From NCBI GenBank assembly GCA_964422145.1, contig CAYQZV010000008.1, forward strand, positions 38,164 to 102,163: DNA of 64,000 nt. The letters run 5' to 3'. Positions within the stretch are counted from its first letter, which is position 1; every line of letters begins with the position of its first letter. The DNA is from JACNKV01 sp964422145 (lineage in GTDB: Bacteria > Fidelibacterota > Marinisomatia > Marinisomatales > JACNKV01). Of this stretch, positions 23,735 to 33,227 are shown one piece after another. Made by a program: the position numbers and the translations under genes. Below the pieces are notes generated by a model, which was not told the origin of the DNA, searched no databases, and saw nothing but the letters and a program-made list of their open reading frames with translations.

Positions 23735-24529
23735 TCAGCGAATAAACGGATTCGATCCGTATTTTGCGGGACATTCTTCCCAATAATAACACCAATTACA
23801 CAAAATGGATTCTTTTGCAGGAAAATCGCGTTGTGCGTCAATCGTTTTTCGAACCAAGTCAATGTCATCCATCATTTTTTGTGATAATTGATCCAAGTCA
23901 GCTTTCGACCGCTTTGATCGAACTTCAATCCCATGCTGAAGAAAATGCCAAACTAATTCGACGTCTTCTACATTTTCGTGCGTTTTGTCCAATCCGATCT
24001 GATATAAAGCCAATTGCGTATCACGATCAGCATCGCGCTGACTCATAGCACGTTTACCGCTTTTATAATCATGAATCTCCCATCTCCCCGACTCAAACTG
24101 ATCAATTCGGTCAATAATCCCTTTAATGATGTAATCATCAGAATCATTCAGTGAAAAAATGACCTCAACCTCATTCCCAACTGCCGGTTCATCAAACGGT
24201 TTATATTGGCGGTAGTACTTTGCTAAGCATCGTTCACCCAAATCATAATAATTCGAAGCTTGATATTCTCTCCAACGGACGATTCCAATCCGATGGTGCC
24301 AGGATGATTCCCAGTATTCCTGATACTTTTCTAACACTTTATCTAATGTCGGAGTGCCGTCTGTTTTCACGGTATTATAGAGGTATTCAATAGCTTCATG
24401 AAGGCGTTTTCCTAAGAATGCTTCAATACTTTCATCGTCTTTTTTGATCTCATCAATGTACCGCAGTTTAAACTGGACCGGACATTTTTTAAAGGTTTGT
24501 AAACTGCTGTATGAGAAACGGCTGATCAT
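23735..24529 (-). CDS. RecB-like PD-(D/E)XK nuclease with a four-Cys Fe-S-type cluster
   Basis: A 264-aa stand-alone nuclease domain of the PDDEXK_1/RecB family. N-terminal SRFSYSSLQTFKKCPVQFKL carries the first Cys. Next are FLGKRLHEAIEYLY, then the catalytic core GIIDRIDQF and WEIHDYKSGK (D...(D/E)xK), a QLALYQIGL motif, and C-terminal CNWCYYWEECP (C-x2-C-x5-C). The N-terminal Cys with three C-terminal ones is the Fe-S arrangement of AddB and Cas4. No CRISPR or AddA-like helicase is near, so it is probably a genome-maintenance exonuclease of unknown partner. Confidence 0.85.
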   Translation of the reverse strand: MISRFSYSSLQTFKKCPVQFKLRYIDEIKKDDESIEAFLGKRLHEAIEYLYNTVKTDGTPTLDKVLEKYQEYWESSWHHRIGIVRWREYQASNYYDLGERCLAKYYRQYKPFDEPAVGNEVEVIFSLNDSDDYIIKGIIDRIDQFESGRWEIHDYKSGKRAMSQRDADRDTQLALYQIGLDKTHENVEDVELVWHFLQHGIEVRSKRSKADLDQLSQKMMDDIDLVRKTIDAQRDFPAKESILCNWCYYWEECPAKYGSNPFIR

Positions 24530-24534
24530 AGGAT

Positions 24535-25800
24535 TTATTGAGGAGTTAAAAAGTATGGGGTATCCAATCGATAATCCCCAAACCCGTTTGAATCTTTAAA
24601 AATAAATTGTTTGTTGATTGAATAATAATTCCATAACTCATAAACCGTTCGACGGTCATAACTCGTGGAACGATCGATCGTGTCCGGCTTTCCAAACAGG
24701 ATATAGATCATCCCCTGATCGGATGTCCATCCGGGTTGAAATTCAGAAAAATGCTCATTCGCAAACTCAACCCGTCTGTAATACTCGTTCATCAATTCAT
24801 TGGTCACTGTATTCGGAGAAGGATCTCTGGTTTTCCACAGCGAAAGAAACAACGCTTCTCTCTCAGATTTCTTTGCTTTCTTCACCCGCGTACCTTCATC
24901 TTTTGTCAGAATATATTTCATCTGATCTAACGCCATCGTTACATTGGTAATCTGCGAAGAAATCCCCGGTTTCATAAGTGGGATGATTATTGTTTCAGCG
25001 CTTTCTTTTCCATGCTGAGTCAGCACGGTTTTAAGATTGACTTTGAAACCGGTAAAGACTGAATCCGGAATGGTAATGACATGCTCAAATGATGATCCAT
25101 CACCTGAATATGAGTATTTATTCGTCCAGATATTCTCATTCTCCAATGTTGAAATGTCCAATTGAATCAAATAGCCACCGGGATCAATTCGTCCGCAGAG
25201 ATATAGATTTAATCCGGTTTCCTCATAGAGAAGTACATTGGTCAGCTCCGGCTGCCAGGTCTCAAATATATTCAATCCGTTACCCTGTTTATCAGCCACA
25301 ATTACCCCCGGGTAGATCACTGGCGATTTTGAATATTTTTCAGTCTGTATTTCAGTTTTTGTATTCCCATTGTATTGTGTTTCTAAATCGATAATCTCAC
25401 CGGTCAGAATGTATTTCCCCGTCGGTAATACAGTAGACGCATACAAAACCCGATGCATTAATCTATCCGTTGTTTCAATATAATCATCAACAAAGATAGA
25501 GTCTTTCCACGTTCTGCGGTTCAGCTGTTCTTTGGAATCTTTATTTTTGATGGTAACCGTAGCCTGAAATGCTGCAAAAAAGCCGGAGTCACTTTTAACA
25601 AATTGCAATGTGGTAAACGGAATACTTAAATAAGAATGGACATTCACGGAATCTTTATTCTGATGAACCGAAAGAAAAGTTTTGAAGGAGAAGTACTCCA
25701 CTTGTTTTTCATTCGGTTTCTCGAATAATGATCCGCCGCTGAGACAGGCAGATGCACTAAGGAATATGATGATGAATCTTGATTGAATAAAATGTATCAT
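24535..25800 (-). CDS. GWxTD domain-containing protein
   Basis: A 421-aa protein with a signal-like start (MIHFIQSRFIIIFLSASACL). It has a beta-rich N-terminal half and a C-terminal GWxTD domain. The latter shows REALFLSLWKTRDPSPNTVT, NEYYRRVEFANEHFSEFQPG and WTSDQGMIYILFGKPD, with Ser where the name motif has Thr (GWTSD), ending in FIFKDSNGFGDYRL. The family is widespread in the FCB group, exported, and of unknown function. It is five bases upstream of the RecB-like nuclease gene. Confidence 0.85.
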   Translation of the reverse strand: MIHFIQSRFIIIFLSASACLSGGSLFEKPNEKQVEYFSFKTFLSVHQNKDSVNVHSYLSIPFTTLQFVKSDSGFFAAFQATVTIKNKDSKEQLNRRTWKDSIFVDDYIETTDRLMHRVLYASTVLPTGKYILTGEIIDLETQYNGNTKTEIQTEKYSKSPVIYPGVIVADKQGNGLNIFETWQPELTNVLLYEETGLNLYLCGRIDPGGYLIQLDISTLENENIWTNKYSYSGDGSSFEHVITIPDSVFTGFKVNLKTVLTQHGKESAETIIIPLMKPGISSQITNVTMALDQMKYILTKDEGTRVKKAKKSEREALFLSLWKTRDPSPNTVTNELMNEYYRRVEFANEHFSEFQPGWTSDQGMIYILFGKPDTIDRSTSYDRRTVYELWNYYSINKQFIFKDSNGFGDYRLDTPYFLTPQ

Positions 25801-25895
25801 AAATCGTTCGTCTGATTGAATTTAGTGAATCCGTTTCTACTGCCCAACCAGAAAATCCACAATCATGAGGATATTTTGAGGTGTATTATCACGCC

Positions 25896-28220
25896 TTATT
25901 CGACAATGATCTCATCAATGAAAACCCATGCCTTATCCCCGTTTCCGACATGCCAATCGGGACAAGTTTTGATGTTTTCAGCATATATCGTTATATACTG
26001 TGCTGAAGTTTCTGTAAAATGAAATGTATACTCCTTAATTCTATTCTCTGATCCTTCAGCGGGGTCTTCGTTATGTATCCTGCCAATTGATTGATAAACC
26101 TGCCCATCCATTGAACAGCTGACTTCGATCCGTGATGGAAGGAATATCCATGAACCGACATTTTCTAAGAATCGCATTCGTAACTGCTGTACATCTTTCG
26201 GCGTTTGAAGGTCGATCACAGCGACCAGATCTTTTGAATGGAATCCTAACCATTGTCCATCGTGAAAATTATCGCTTCCAGCAATACCATTGATAAGTGT
26301 AGACGGTCCGTTCCCAGGATACCGTTCGCTGTACGAATGAGCAAATGTGATGTCCGCACGAAGAGCTTTGTGGACGGTGATCTTTTTCACTGACGGTTTT
26401 TCCATTAGAAGACCATCCTTGAAAACAGCCGCCTTAACGGTTACATCTCCTGTGATCTCAATGGGATTTTCATATCGATCAGATTTTAGTGTTGGATTTG
26501 AACCGTCTAAGGTAAAACAAATGTCCGGATTATAAATTTCAGATTGAAGAATAATGTACGTCTCTCCTTCTGAATTTGTCGATGTTTCAATATCGACTTG
26601 ATATGAGCCTTCACAATAATTCACACCCATAACATCAAATCGTTTATAATGATGATTCACCCGTCTTAAAAATTGGTCCCAGTCCTTTTTATTTTCGGGC
26701 GTCCAATCGGTTTCAGCAATGGCTAACATCCGCGGTACAGCCATATATTGAGCATGCTCAGGAGTTGGAATATATTCCGTCCATACATTTCCTTGACAAC
26801 CAAGGATATACTTTTCTTCTTCTTTAGACAATTCTTCAGGGATTGGATCAAACGAGTACACTTTTTTCAACGTTAGAAACCCGCCAATGGCATCTGGTTG
26901 AAATTCTGGATTAGCTTGATAATAATCAAAATAGCAATGTGTCGTCGGAGTCATGATCACATTATGCTTCAATTTTGTGGCTTCTATTCCACCCTGCACA
27001 CCTCTCCAAGACATCACAGTCGCTCCCGGAGCTAACCCTCCTTCTAAAATCTCATCCCAGCCAATGATCTGCTTTTCTTTTGCATTCAAATACGTTTCGA
27101 TCCGTTTTATAAAGTAACTTTGAAGTTCATGTTCATCCTTCAGATTTTCATCGCTTATTCTTCGTTGGCATTTCGGACATTTCCTCCAATGTGTTTTATC
27201 CGCTTCATCTCCGCCAATATGAATAAACTCAGACGGAAATAAGGAAATGACTTCATCAAAAACATCTTCGAGGAATTCAAATACTTTCTCATTCCCTGCA
27301 CAAAAAATATCTACATTGGGCCAATAGGTTCCCGGCTGTACATAAAACGGTCCGCCCGTACATGATAACTCCGGATAAGCCGCCAACACTTCACTTGTAT
27401 GTCCGGGCAGTTCAATTTCAGGGATGATCGTTATGTAACGCTCTTGAGCATAGGCTACAACTTCTTTGATCTCTTCCTGAGTGTAATAACCGCCGACAGT
27501 TGATTTTTCTCCGGGTTTTGGCGGAGTAACTTTTGTCCAATGCTGATCACTTCGATCCACATGCCAAGCTGCTACTTCTTGGAGTTTCGGATATTTTTTT
27601 ATCTCAATACGCCAGCCGTTATCATCGGTTAAGTGCCAATGAAATCGGTTCATTTTATACATCGAGATCAGATCGATGAAATCTTTAATAAACTCTTTCG
27701 GGAAAAAATGGCGAGAAACATCTAAATGCATTCCCCGGTACGAAAACCGCGGATAATCAACAATTCTTACACAGGGGATACTCAAAAACGCTTCTTCATT
27801 TGTTTCAAAAATAGATGACGGTAAGAGTTGAAGCAAACTTTGGATTCCATAAAAAACACCGCTAGGTGCGTTTGCCGTCAACTTTATTTGTTCATCGGTA
27901 ATATTAAGGGTATATCCTTCATCTCCAAGTTTTTCATCAGGATCGATGGAAAACCAAAGAAAATTATCACTCGGCTTAACATGGACTTGTTTTAATGTAA
28001 TTGCGCTGCCGTATGAAATCACCTTTGAGAAATGGTCTGCGATGTTCTGCAGGTCAGTGTGTTCCTTGCTAACATAAATGGCTGTCTTGTCATTTAATTC
28101 AAATGACCCTTTGTGTATATCCAGTGAGACCGGTCTTGGAATAATATTTGTGTCCATCTCGTTAGCTTTTATTGATGTAAACAACATCATTGGTATGAGA
28201 GTTAAGCAAATGGTTTTCAT
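25896..28220 (-). CDS. Beta-N-acetylhexosaminidase, glycoside hydrolase family 20
   Basis: A 774-aa secreted enzyme (signal MKTICLTLIPMMLFTSIKAN). It has a GH20b N-terminal domain (residues about 25-150), a GH20 TIM barrel (RGMHLDVSRHFFP, MNRFHWHLTDDNGWRIEIKK) and the catalytic pair Asp338-Glu339 in HIGGDEADK. The substrate-binding Trp region is MSWRGVQGG. C-terminal to the barrel are a chitobiase/CHB_HEX-like segment (EIYNPDICFTLDGSNPTLKS) and a discoidin-like carbohydrate-binding domain. It removes terminal GlcNAc/GalNAc from glycans, chitin oligomers or mucopeptides by substrate-assisted catalysis. Confidence 0.95.
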   Translation of the reverse strand: MKTICLTLIPMMLFTSIKANEMDTNIIPRPVSLDIHKGSFELNDKTAIYVSKEHTDLQNIADHFSKVISYGSAITLKQVHVKPSDNFLWFSIDPDEKLGDEGYTLNITDEQIKLTANAPSGVFYGIQSLLQLLPSSIFETNEEAFLSIPCVRIVDYPRFSYRGMHLDVSRHFFPKEFIKDFIDLISMYKMNRFHWHLTDDNGWRIEIKKYPKLQEVAAWHVDRSDQHWTKVTPPKPGEKSTVGGYYTQEEIKEVVAYAQERYITIIPEIELPGHTSEVLAAYPELSCTGGPFYVQPGTYWPNVDIFCAGNEKVFEFLEDVFDEVISLFPSEFIHIGGDEADKTHWRKCPKCQRRISDENLKDEHELQSYFIKRIETYLNAKEKQIIGWDEILEGGLAPGATVMSWRGVQGGIEATKLKHNVIMTPTTHCYFDYYQANPEFQPDAIGGFLTLKKVYSFDPIPEELSKEEEKYILGCQGNVWTEYIPTPEHAQYMAVPRMLAIAETDWTPENKKDWDQFLRRVNHHYKRFDVMGVNYCEGSYQVDIETSTNSEGETYIILQSEIYNPDICFTLDGSNPTLKSDRYENPIEITGDVTVKAAVFKDGLLMEKPSVKKITVHKALRADITFAHSYSERYPGNGPSTLINGIAGSDNFHDGQWLGFHSKDLVAVIDLQTPKDVQQLRMRFLENVGSWIFLPSRIEVSCSMDGQVYQSIGRIHNEDPAEGSENRIKEYTFHFTETSAQYITIYAENIKTCPDWHVGNGDKAWVFIDEIIVE

Positions 28221-28277
28221 TTTGGTGTATCACCTGATCGTAATATTGAAATAAAAACATGAAGGTTGAATATTGGG

Positions 28278-29912
28278 TTATAGATCGTAATTCCAATTGA
28301 ATTGAATCAGACCATTGTTTGTTCCCAACAATAGAATATCATCTTGAATCAATATTTCTCGAATTTGACCTAAGAACGGGAATGCATAATTATCGGTAAT
28401 ATTATGAAAACGATCATATCGGATCAGTCCATTCTCAGTCCCAAGAAAACACCAATCATCAATGACCGCTATGGATAAAATCTTTTTATTCCATGAAATG
28501 GTCTCCGACGGAATGAGAAAATCCCATTTTTTCGTCTTTAGAGAATAGGACAACACTCTGTTTTGGGCAATGACATACACATGATCACCGTCGATATATA
28601 TCTCCCGAAATTGCTTGAATAAATTAGCCATCGATCCAAATGCTTCAAGATTACCGTATTTCCGAAAATCGGTCAATATATTGTCCACCATATCATAGAT
28701 GAGAAGATAATATTCGCTGGCTATCCATACCGTGTTCTCGATGACTTCGATATCATAGATATAGGCATTCTTCAAAATGTCATCAATCTCATCAGGGATT
28801 GATCGTTTTGTTTTCAACAGCATGCGTGTAATACCATTTGGGCTCCCTATCCAAACGGACCCGGTATCTGCAGACATGGCAGTAACCGGCAATCCAGGGA
28901 TTCCTCTGGTTTTATCCAATTGTCTCCAATAATCCCGTTTTTTATTATAGACCAAAATCCCTTTATCTGAGCCAAACCACATTTCATTATCTACATCTGC
29001 GATCGAATAAATTGATTGCGGATTCATGTTGATGTTCGATTCAAAGTAAATATGGTCAAACTCAACGCGGTAAGGATAAAACGTAGTAAATCCCTTCGTC
29101 TGCCGGTTTACTCTTCCGGCAAAAAGGATTGGATTATCATCAAGAATGACAGTTACATCATTGGATGCCGGTCCTAAACAGATTGGATTAAATATCTCCA
29201 TTTGGTCATCACCGCGGAAGACCCAACCATCTTCAGACCCGATCCAGATATCGTGATTGGATGCTGTGAACGTGGTCAAGACTTTCAAGTATTCTCCCCT
29301 TGGATCAACTAACTGATCAACCATCAAGAGCCATCCGTCAGTAAAGGAATAATTCGCCCATTCTTTTGGAATATCTCGATTGAAGTAAATCGTTTCACTG
29401 CTCCAATGGCTGATCTCTTCATCCGGGGACAACATCACTCCCAATAGAATCCCGGATGTTCGATCCAGCTTTAGAAAGGACGTTCCGGTAAACCCCCAAA
29501 GATAATTCTTTGATGATCCCAAACGACGGATATAAGCATCACCGGGGAGTGCGTATTCGTTTAGTGAACGTGATGTCCATTCACCCCCTCGGGTATAACT
29601 ATTGTCTAAACTTTGATCTGTTGCTGCCCATAGGATGCCGGTTTCATTATCGATAAACACCGAAATGATATTATCCGATGTTAATCCCTGTGCAGTTGTG
29701 ATCGGTGCATCAAATGCATCTCTGTAAAAGTGATACCGCCAGATTCCGCCTGTTTCAGTCCCGAAATAAATATACGAATATCCTTCAGAGATCGAACGAA
29801 CGGAACCGGGCTGTTTATAGGCAACCCAATCAAATGGATGAAATCGGCTATCCGGCTGAGGAAATACTATCGAGACATAAACAACTAGAAAAAATAGGAC
29901 TCGCCGAACCAC
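28278..29912 (-). CDS. Exported beta-propeller (two-component-regulator-propeller-like) protein
   Basis: A 544-aa protein starting with GTG at 29912, five bases after the kinase stop. It has a signal peptide (about residues 1-19: RRVLFFLVVYVSIVFPQP) and seven-bladed-propeller repeats of the ligand-binding sensor type: YIYFGTETGGIWRYHF, IISVFIDNETGILWAATDQS, EMWFGSDKGILVYNKK, SVWIGSPNGITRM and CFLGTENGLIRYDRF. These repeats usually form the periplasmic sensor of hybrid two-component systems; here there is no kinase part, so it is a free or partner-bound sensor. Function not known. Confidence 0.7.
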   Translation of the reverse strand: MVRRVLFFLVVYVSIVFPQPDSRFHPFDWVAYKQPGSVRSISEGYSYIYFGTETGGIWRYHFYRDAFDAPITTAQGLTSDNIISVFIDNETGILWAATDQSLDNSYTRGGEWTSRSLNEYALPGDAYIRRLGSSKNYLWGFTGTSFLKLDRTSGILLGVMLSPDEEISHWSSETIYFNRDIPKEWANYSFTDGWLLMVDQLVDPRGEYLKVLTTFTASNHDIWIGSEDGWVFRGDDQMEIFNPICLGPASNDVTVILDDNPILFAGRVNRQTKGFTTFYPYRVEFDHIYFESNINMNPQSIYSIADVDNEMWFGSDKGILVYNKKRDYWRQLDKTRGIPGLPVTAMSADTGSVWIGSPNGITRMLLKTKRSIPDEIDDILKNAYIYDIEVIENTVWIASEYYLLIYDMVDNILTDFRKYGNLEAFGSMANLFKQFREIYIDGDHVYVIAQNRVLSYSLKTKKWDFLIPSETISWNKKILSIAVIDDWCFLGTENGLIRYDRFHNITDNYAFPFLGQIREILIQDDILLLGTNNGLIQFNWNYDL

Positions 29913-29917
29913 TTAGG

Positions 29918-30898
29918 CTACGCCGTATGATGATGAATGATTTCTTCAAGCCATGGGAGGGTGATCGGGATGACACCAACTTCTTCCACAACTCGTCCGG
30001 CTGCGTAATTTGCCAATGTTGCGGCATCATGTAAAGAAGCACCGCAGACATCTGCTAATGAAAAGGTGCTGATTACTGTATCCCCAGCTCCGGAAACATC
30101 ATGAACCTTTCTGGCTTTTGTCGGAATATTTAATGAATCACCTTCGTAGAATATTTGCATTCCGTTCTCACCTAACGTAACCATGAGCAATTCAATTTGC
30201 ATTTCTTTTCGTAATACTTCACCACATACAAAAAGTGTATCCTGAGTCAGTTCTTTTCCAAAATAGGTTTGAAACTCAGAGACATTCGGTTTAAAAAATC
30301 GAACGCCTGAAAATTCGTTAAAATTCTCTTTTTTCGGGTCAACGTAAACCGGGACTCCTTCTACCTTAGCAAGTTGGATGATCTTCTTTATCATCGATGC
30401 TGTAAAAAGTCCCTTATTATAATCTTCAAGGATAAGAGCATCACATTTTGGGAGTGTGTTTTGTATGTTTTCAATAACCTGATTTTCAACAGCGGATGTC
30501 ATAGAATTCTTCAGTTCTTCATCAATTCTGACAACTTGCTGATTGTGAGCGATCACGCGTGTTTTCACGGTTGTTACTGTATCCCTGTCGATGACGATTT
30601 GATCGGTTTGAATTTTATGTTCCGTCATTTTATTCAATAACCTTTGCCCTGCATGATCGTCACCGATTACACTCACGATGATCGGCTTTGCCGTCAAGGA
30701 AGCAATATTTAACGCAACGTTTCCCGCACCGCCGGGAGATTCAAACGTCTTTTCAACATGAACAAGTGGAACCGGTGCTTCGGGAGATATTCGTTCTGCA
30801 TTCCCCCAAAGATAAGCGTCCAGCATAACGTCTCCGACAACCATGATCGTTTTTGAGGAAAACTGAGAGCAAATTTGATCAAACTGCTTTTGGGTCAT
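29918..30898 (-). CDS. rfaE1: D-glycero-D-manno-heptose-7-phosphate kinase (RfaE1/HldE kinase domain)
   Basis: A 326-aa PfkB-family kinase. N-terminal MVVGDVMLDAYLWGNAERIS, PEAPVPLVHVEKTFESPGGA and GNVALNIASL are diagnostic for RfaE domain I. VTTVKTRVIAHNQQVVRIDE and ILEDYNKGLF follow, and the C-terminal VHDVSGAGDTVISTF contains the catalytic Asp. It phosphorylates heptose 7-phosphate in ADP-heptose synthesis for LPS core. The cytidylyltransferase domain II of HldE is absent, so this is the single-domain form. Its start overlaps the PspC gene stop by ATGA. Confidence 0.9.
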   Translation of the reverse strand: MTQKQFDQICSQFSSKTIMVVGDVMLDAYLWGNAERISPEAPVPLVHVEKTFESPGGAGNVALNIASLTAKPIIVSVIGDDHAGQRLLNKMTEHKIQTDQIVIDRDTVTTVKTRVIAHNQQVVRIDEELKNSMTSAVENQVIENIQNTLPKCDALILEDYNKGLFTASMIKKIIQLAKVEGVPVYVDPKKENFNEFSGVRFFKPNVSEFQTYFGKELTQDTLFVCGEVLRKEMQIELLMVTLGENGMQIFYEGDSLNIPTKARKVHDVSGAGDTVISTFSLADVCGASLHDAATLANYAAGRVVEEVGVIPITLPWLEEIIHHHTA

Positions 30899-31530
30899 TC
30901 GGAATCCTTATCTTTTACGTTGGGTTTTGGTGACACAAATGCCAGTAAGAGATACAACAAAATTCCGGCTCCGACACTCATAAATGTAAGAAACACCCAT
31001 AAAAACCGGACGATAGTAGAGTCTACGTTTAATGTTTCACTAATCCCGCCGCAAACACCCAATAATTTCTTATCTGTTTCTGAAAGATGCATTTTCGATG
31101 TGTATTCAGATTCAAACACCGATCGTAAATCTGTCTTCTTTGAAATAACAATATAAACACCGGTAAGAATCAAGATCACAGCAATAACAACATTAATACC
31201 TGCTCCCCAGAAGGAATGGAAAAATACACGGATCAAATGGTCGTGCTGAACAAATAAAATCAATCCGACAATAATCAGAATCACCCCCCAAAATGTCGTA
31301 CTGAAATTAGATTTATCTTTAACTGCCGGTGGCCGCTTTTCTTCGCGAGTATATTCATCAGGAATAATGATCACCGCGATGATATATGCCAAAATTCCTG
31401 AGCCGCCGAATAAGGTTAAAAATATCCAGACTAAACGGATTAACACTGGATCTAAATTCAGGTATTCACCAAAACCGCTGCAGACTCCTGCGATCACTCT
31501 ACCTTGATGCAAACGTTTGATTCGTTTCAT
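30895..31530 (-). CDS. Membrane protein with two PspC domains
   Basis: A 211-aa protein carrying two PspC domains. The first (residues 1-58) is RLHQGRVIAGVCSGFGEYLN and LDPVLIRLVWIFLTLFGGSG; the second (about 148-205) is LSETDKKLLGVCGGISETLN and VDSTIVRFLWVFLTFMSVGA. Two further TM segments lie between (TFWGVILIIVGLILF and NVVIAVILILTGVYIVI). PspC proteins sense envelope stress or anchor PspA; no pspA is in the window. It is in a tight run with the HDAC-like gene (2 bases upstream) and the heptose kinase (ATGA). Confidence 0.85.
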   Translation of the reverse strand: MKRIKRLHQGRVIAGVCSGFGEYLNLDPVLIRLVWIFLTLFGGSGILAYIIAVIIIPDEYTREEKRPPAVKDKSNFSTTFWGVILIIVGLILFVQHDHLIRVFFHSFWGAGINVVIAVILILTGVYIVISKKTDLRSVFESEYTSKMHLSETDKKLLGVCGGISETLNVDSTIVRFLWVFLTFMSVGAGILLYLLLAFVSPKPNVKDKDSE

Positions 31531-31532
31531 AA

Positions 31533-32486
31533 TCAGACTTTCATTAATGATTCTAAATGCACACAGACGCTGTCTGTTAATGCTTGCAGGTGATATCCTC
31601 CTTCGAGAACAGAGAATAATCTCCCCTCACAACATTCAATACTTAACGTATTTAATTGTTCCGATATTTTACTAAACCCAGGCGTTGTCACCTTCATTCC
31701 GCCGATCGGATCGTTTGCATGTGCATCAAATCCTGCAGACAAAATAATAAAATCCGGCTGAAATGCCAATACTTTATCCACCAGAGAGGTTTCGATGATG
31801 CTTAGATAGGTTTCATCTCCTTCTCCGGCATTTAACGGATAGTTCACCGTGGTTCCGAGTCCTTTCCCCCATCCGGTTTCATCTTTTGATCCTGTCCCGG
31901 GATAAAACGGATATTGATGGATGCTGATATACATCACAGAAGGGTCATCTTCAAAACTATGCTGAGTACCATTCCCATGGTGAACATCAAAATCAATGAT
32001 CACAATTTTTTCAGCGGAGTATTGTTGTTGAGCATATCGAGCAGCAATAGCAGCATTATTGAAGAGGCAAAACCCCATCGCTGATGATTCTTCTGCATGG
32101 TGTCCCGGAGGACGAACCAGCGCCATTGCATTTTTTACCTCTGAGTTGAAAATACTGTTCACTCCAGAAACCATAGCGCGGGCAGCCAATATTGCAGTAT
32201 CATAGGAATGAACATTGATAGGATTATCATATGTATCAATGTATGAATTCCCAGATAAACATGCGTCTCTCACTCGTTGGATGTACGTTTCTTTGTGATT
32301 CATCAACGGGATTTCATCCGTTCCCGGTAGAATATCGATCATCTTCAACGCGTTCAAAGTTGGTAATGAGTCGATCCCGTTATGAACAGCAACCAAACGC
32401 TGGTTACTCTCAGGGAATTCAAAGCCTTGGATATGTTTATAAAAATTCTCCGATCGTATCAGACCGGTTGGTAGTTCAGTATTCAT
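31533..32486 (-). CDS. Histone-deacetylase-family (arginase/HDAC fold) hydrolase
   Basis: A 317-aa HDAC-like zinc hydrolase. The tandem catalytic histidines are in LVRPPGHHAE (129-130). Zinc ligands are Asp167 and His169 in DFDVHHGNGTQ and Asp254 in SAGFDAHANDPIGG. SISIHQYPFYPG-like and EGGYHL motifs complete the active site. Bacterial members act on acetylated small molecules such as acetylpolyamines, or on acetylated proteins. The cytoplasmic substrate here is unknown. It is in a run of closely spaced genes from the ABC ATPase to the propeller protein. Confidence 0.9.
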   Translation of the reverse strand: MNTELPTGLIRSENFYKHIQGFEFPESNQRLVAVHNGIDSLPTLNALKMIDILPGTDEIPLMNHKETYIQRVRDACLSGNSYIDTYDNPINVHSYDTAILAARAMVSGVNSIFNSEVKNAMALVRPPGHHAEESSAMGFCLFNNAAIAARYAQQQYSAEKIVIIDFDVHHGNGTQHSFEDDPSVMYISIHQYPFYPGTGSKDETGWGKGLGTTVNYPLNAGEGDETYLSIIETSLVDKVLAFQPDFIILSAGFDAHANDPIGGMKVTTPGFSKISEQLNTLSIECCEGRLFSVLEGGYHLQALTDSVCVHLESLMKV

Positions 32487-32489
32487 CGA

Positions 32490-33185
32490 TTATCGCTGGC
32501 GATAATTTTGTGCTTTTTGAGCTCCTGATCGAATTTTTGATATGTGTCCGTTATCCAAATGGATAAGAACTGATGCAAATTTCTTGATTTGGTGATCATC
32601 CGGTGCAGCTAAAACGATCGTCGTCCCAAGCTCTTTATTCATTTTCAACAATCGTTTTCTGAAATCTCGTTCCATTTGATTATCCATGACCGTACCATAA
32701 TCATCAATCAGCAACACTCTCGGGTCGCTTTGAACTGCAAGTATCTTATTCACCCATGCGCATTCTCCTGGAGATAAACTGTCAATCGATTCTTCCCACA
32801 TCTCCTTTTTCGGATGCTTCGAAAAATAGCGACCTTTGATCTTATTGACTTTTTCAGGATATAGTTCCTTTACAAGTTGATGAATCGTAGATTTTTTTGG
32901 TAGTTGACTCACCGATGCAAGATAGATATTATTATTCTTTTTAATTTTCCCGAACCATCCCGTATCAAACTCATTTCCCTCAAAATGTAATGAGCCGGAA
33001 GATTGTTTTTCCAATCCGGAAAGGATTCGTAGCAATGTAGACTTTCCCGAACCAACTGGACCGATAATTCCATAAATGGTTCCGGGGTGAAATTGCAGTT
33101 GCCGTATCTGGACGACCGTACGAGAGCCGTACGTCTTTGTCAGATCACGAACTTCATAAATCAATTTTGTTTTTTTTTGGTCCAT
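32490..33185 (-). CDS. ABC-type ATPase with altered catalytic residues
   Basis: A 231-aa ABC ATP-binding protein. Walker A is GPVGSGKST (42-50), the Q-loop region is ASVSQ, the signature is LSPGE (137-141) and Walker B is VLLIDDYG (157-164). The catalytic Glu after Walker B is Asp, and the switch His is replaced by Pro195 (VLAAPDDHQ in place of the usual LATHD), so hydrolysis may be slow or absent. No permease gene is adjacent. It may pair with a distant permease or be a regulatory ATPase. Position within a metabolic run gives no further clue. Confidence 0.8.
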   Translation of the reverse strand: MDQKKTKLIYEVRDLTKTYGSRTVVQIRQLQFHPGTIYGIIGPVGSGKSTLLRILSGLEKQSSGSLHFEGNEFDTGWFGKIKKNNNIYLASVSQLPKKSTIHQLVKELYPEKVNKIKGRYFSKHPKKEMWEESIDSLSPGECAWVNKILAVQSDPRVLLIDDYGTVMDNQMERDFRKRLLKMNKELGTTIVLAAPDDHQIKKFASVLIHLDNGHISKIRSGAQKAQNYRQR

Positions 33186-33227
33186 TTCATTCTCCTAAAA
33201 ATGGTGAAATTGAACCGGAAAATTATG

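Noticed and set aside
23735..24529. Cas4 as part of a CRISPR system
   Set aside because: No repeat-spacer array and no other cas gene is in the window; the RecB-like label is safer.
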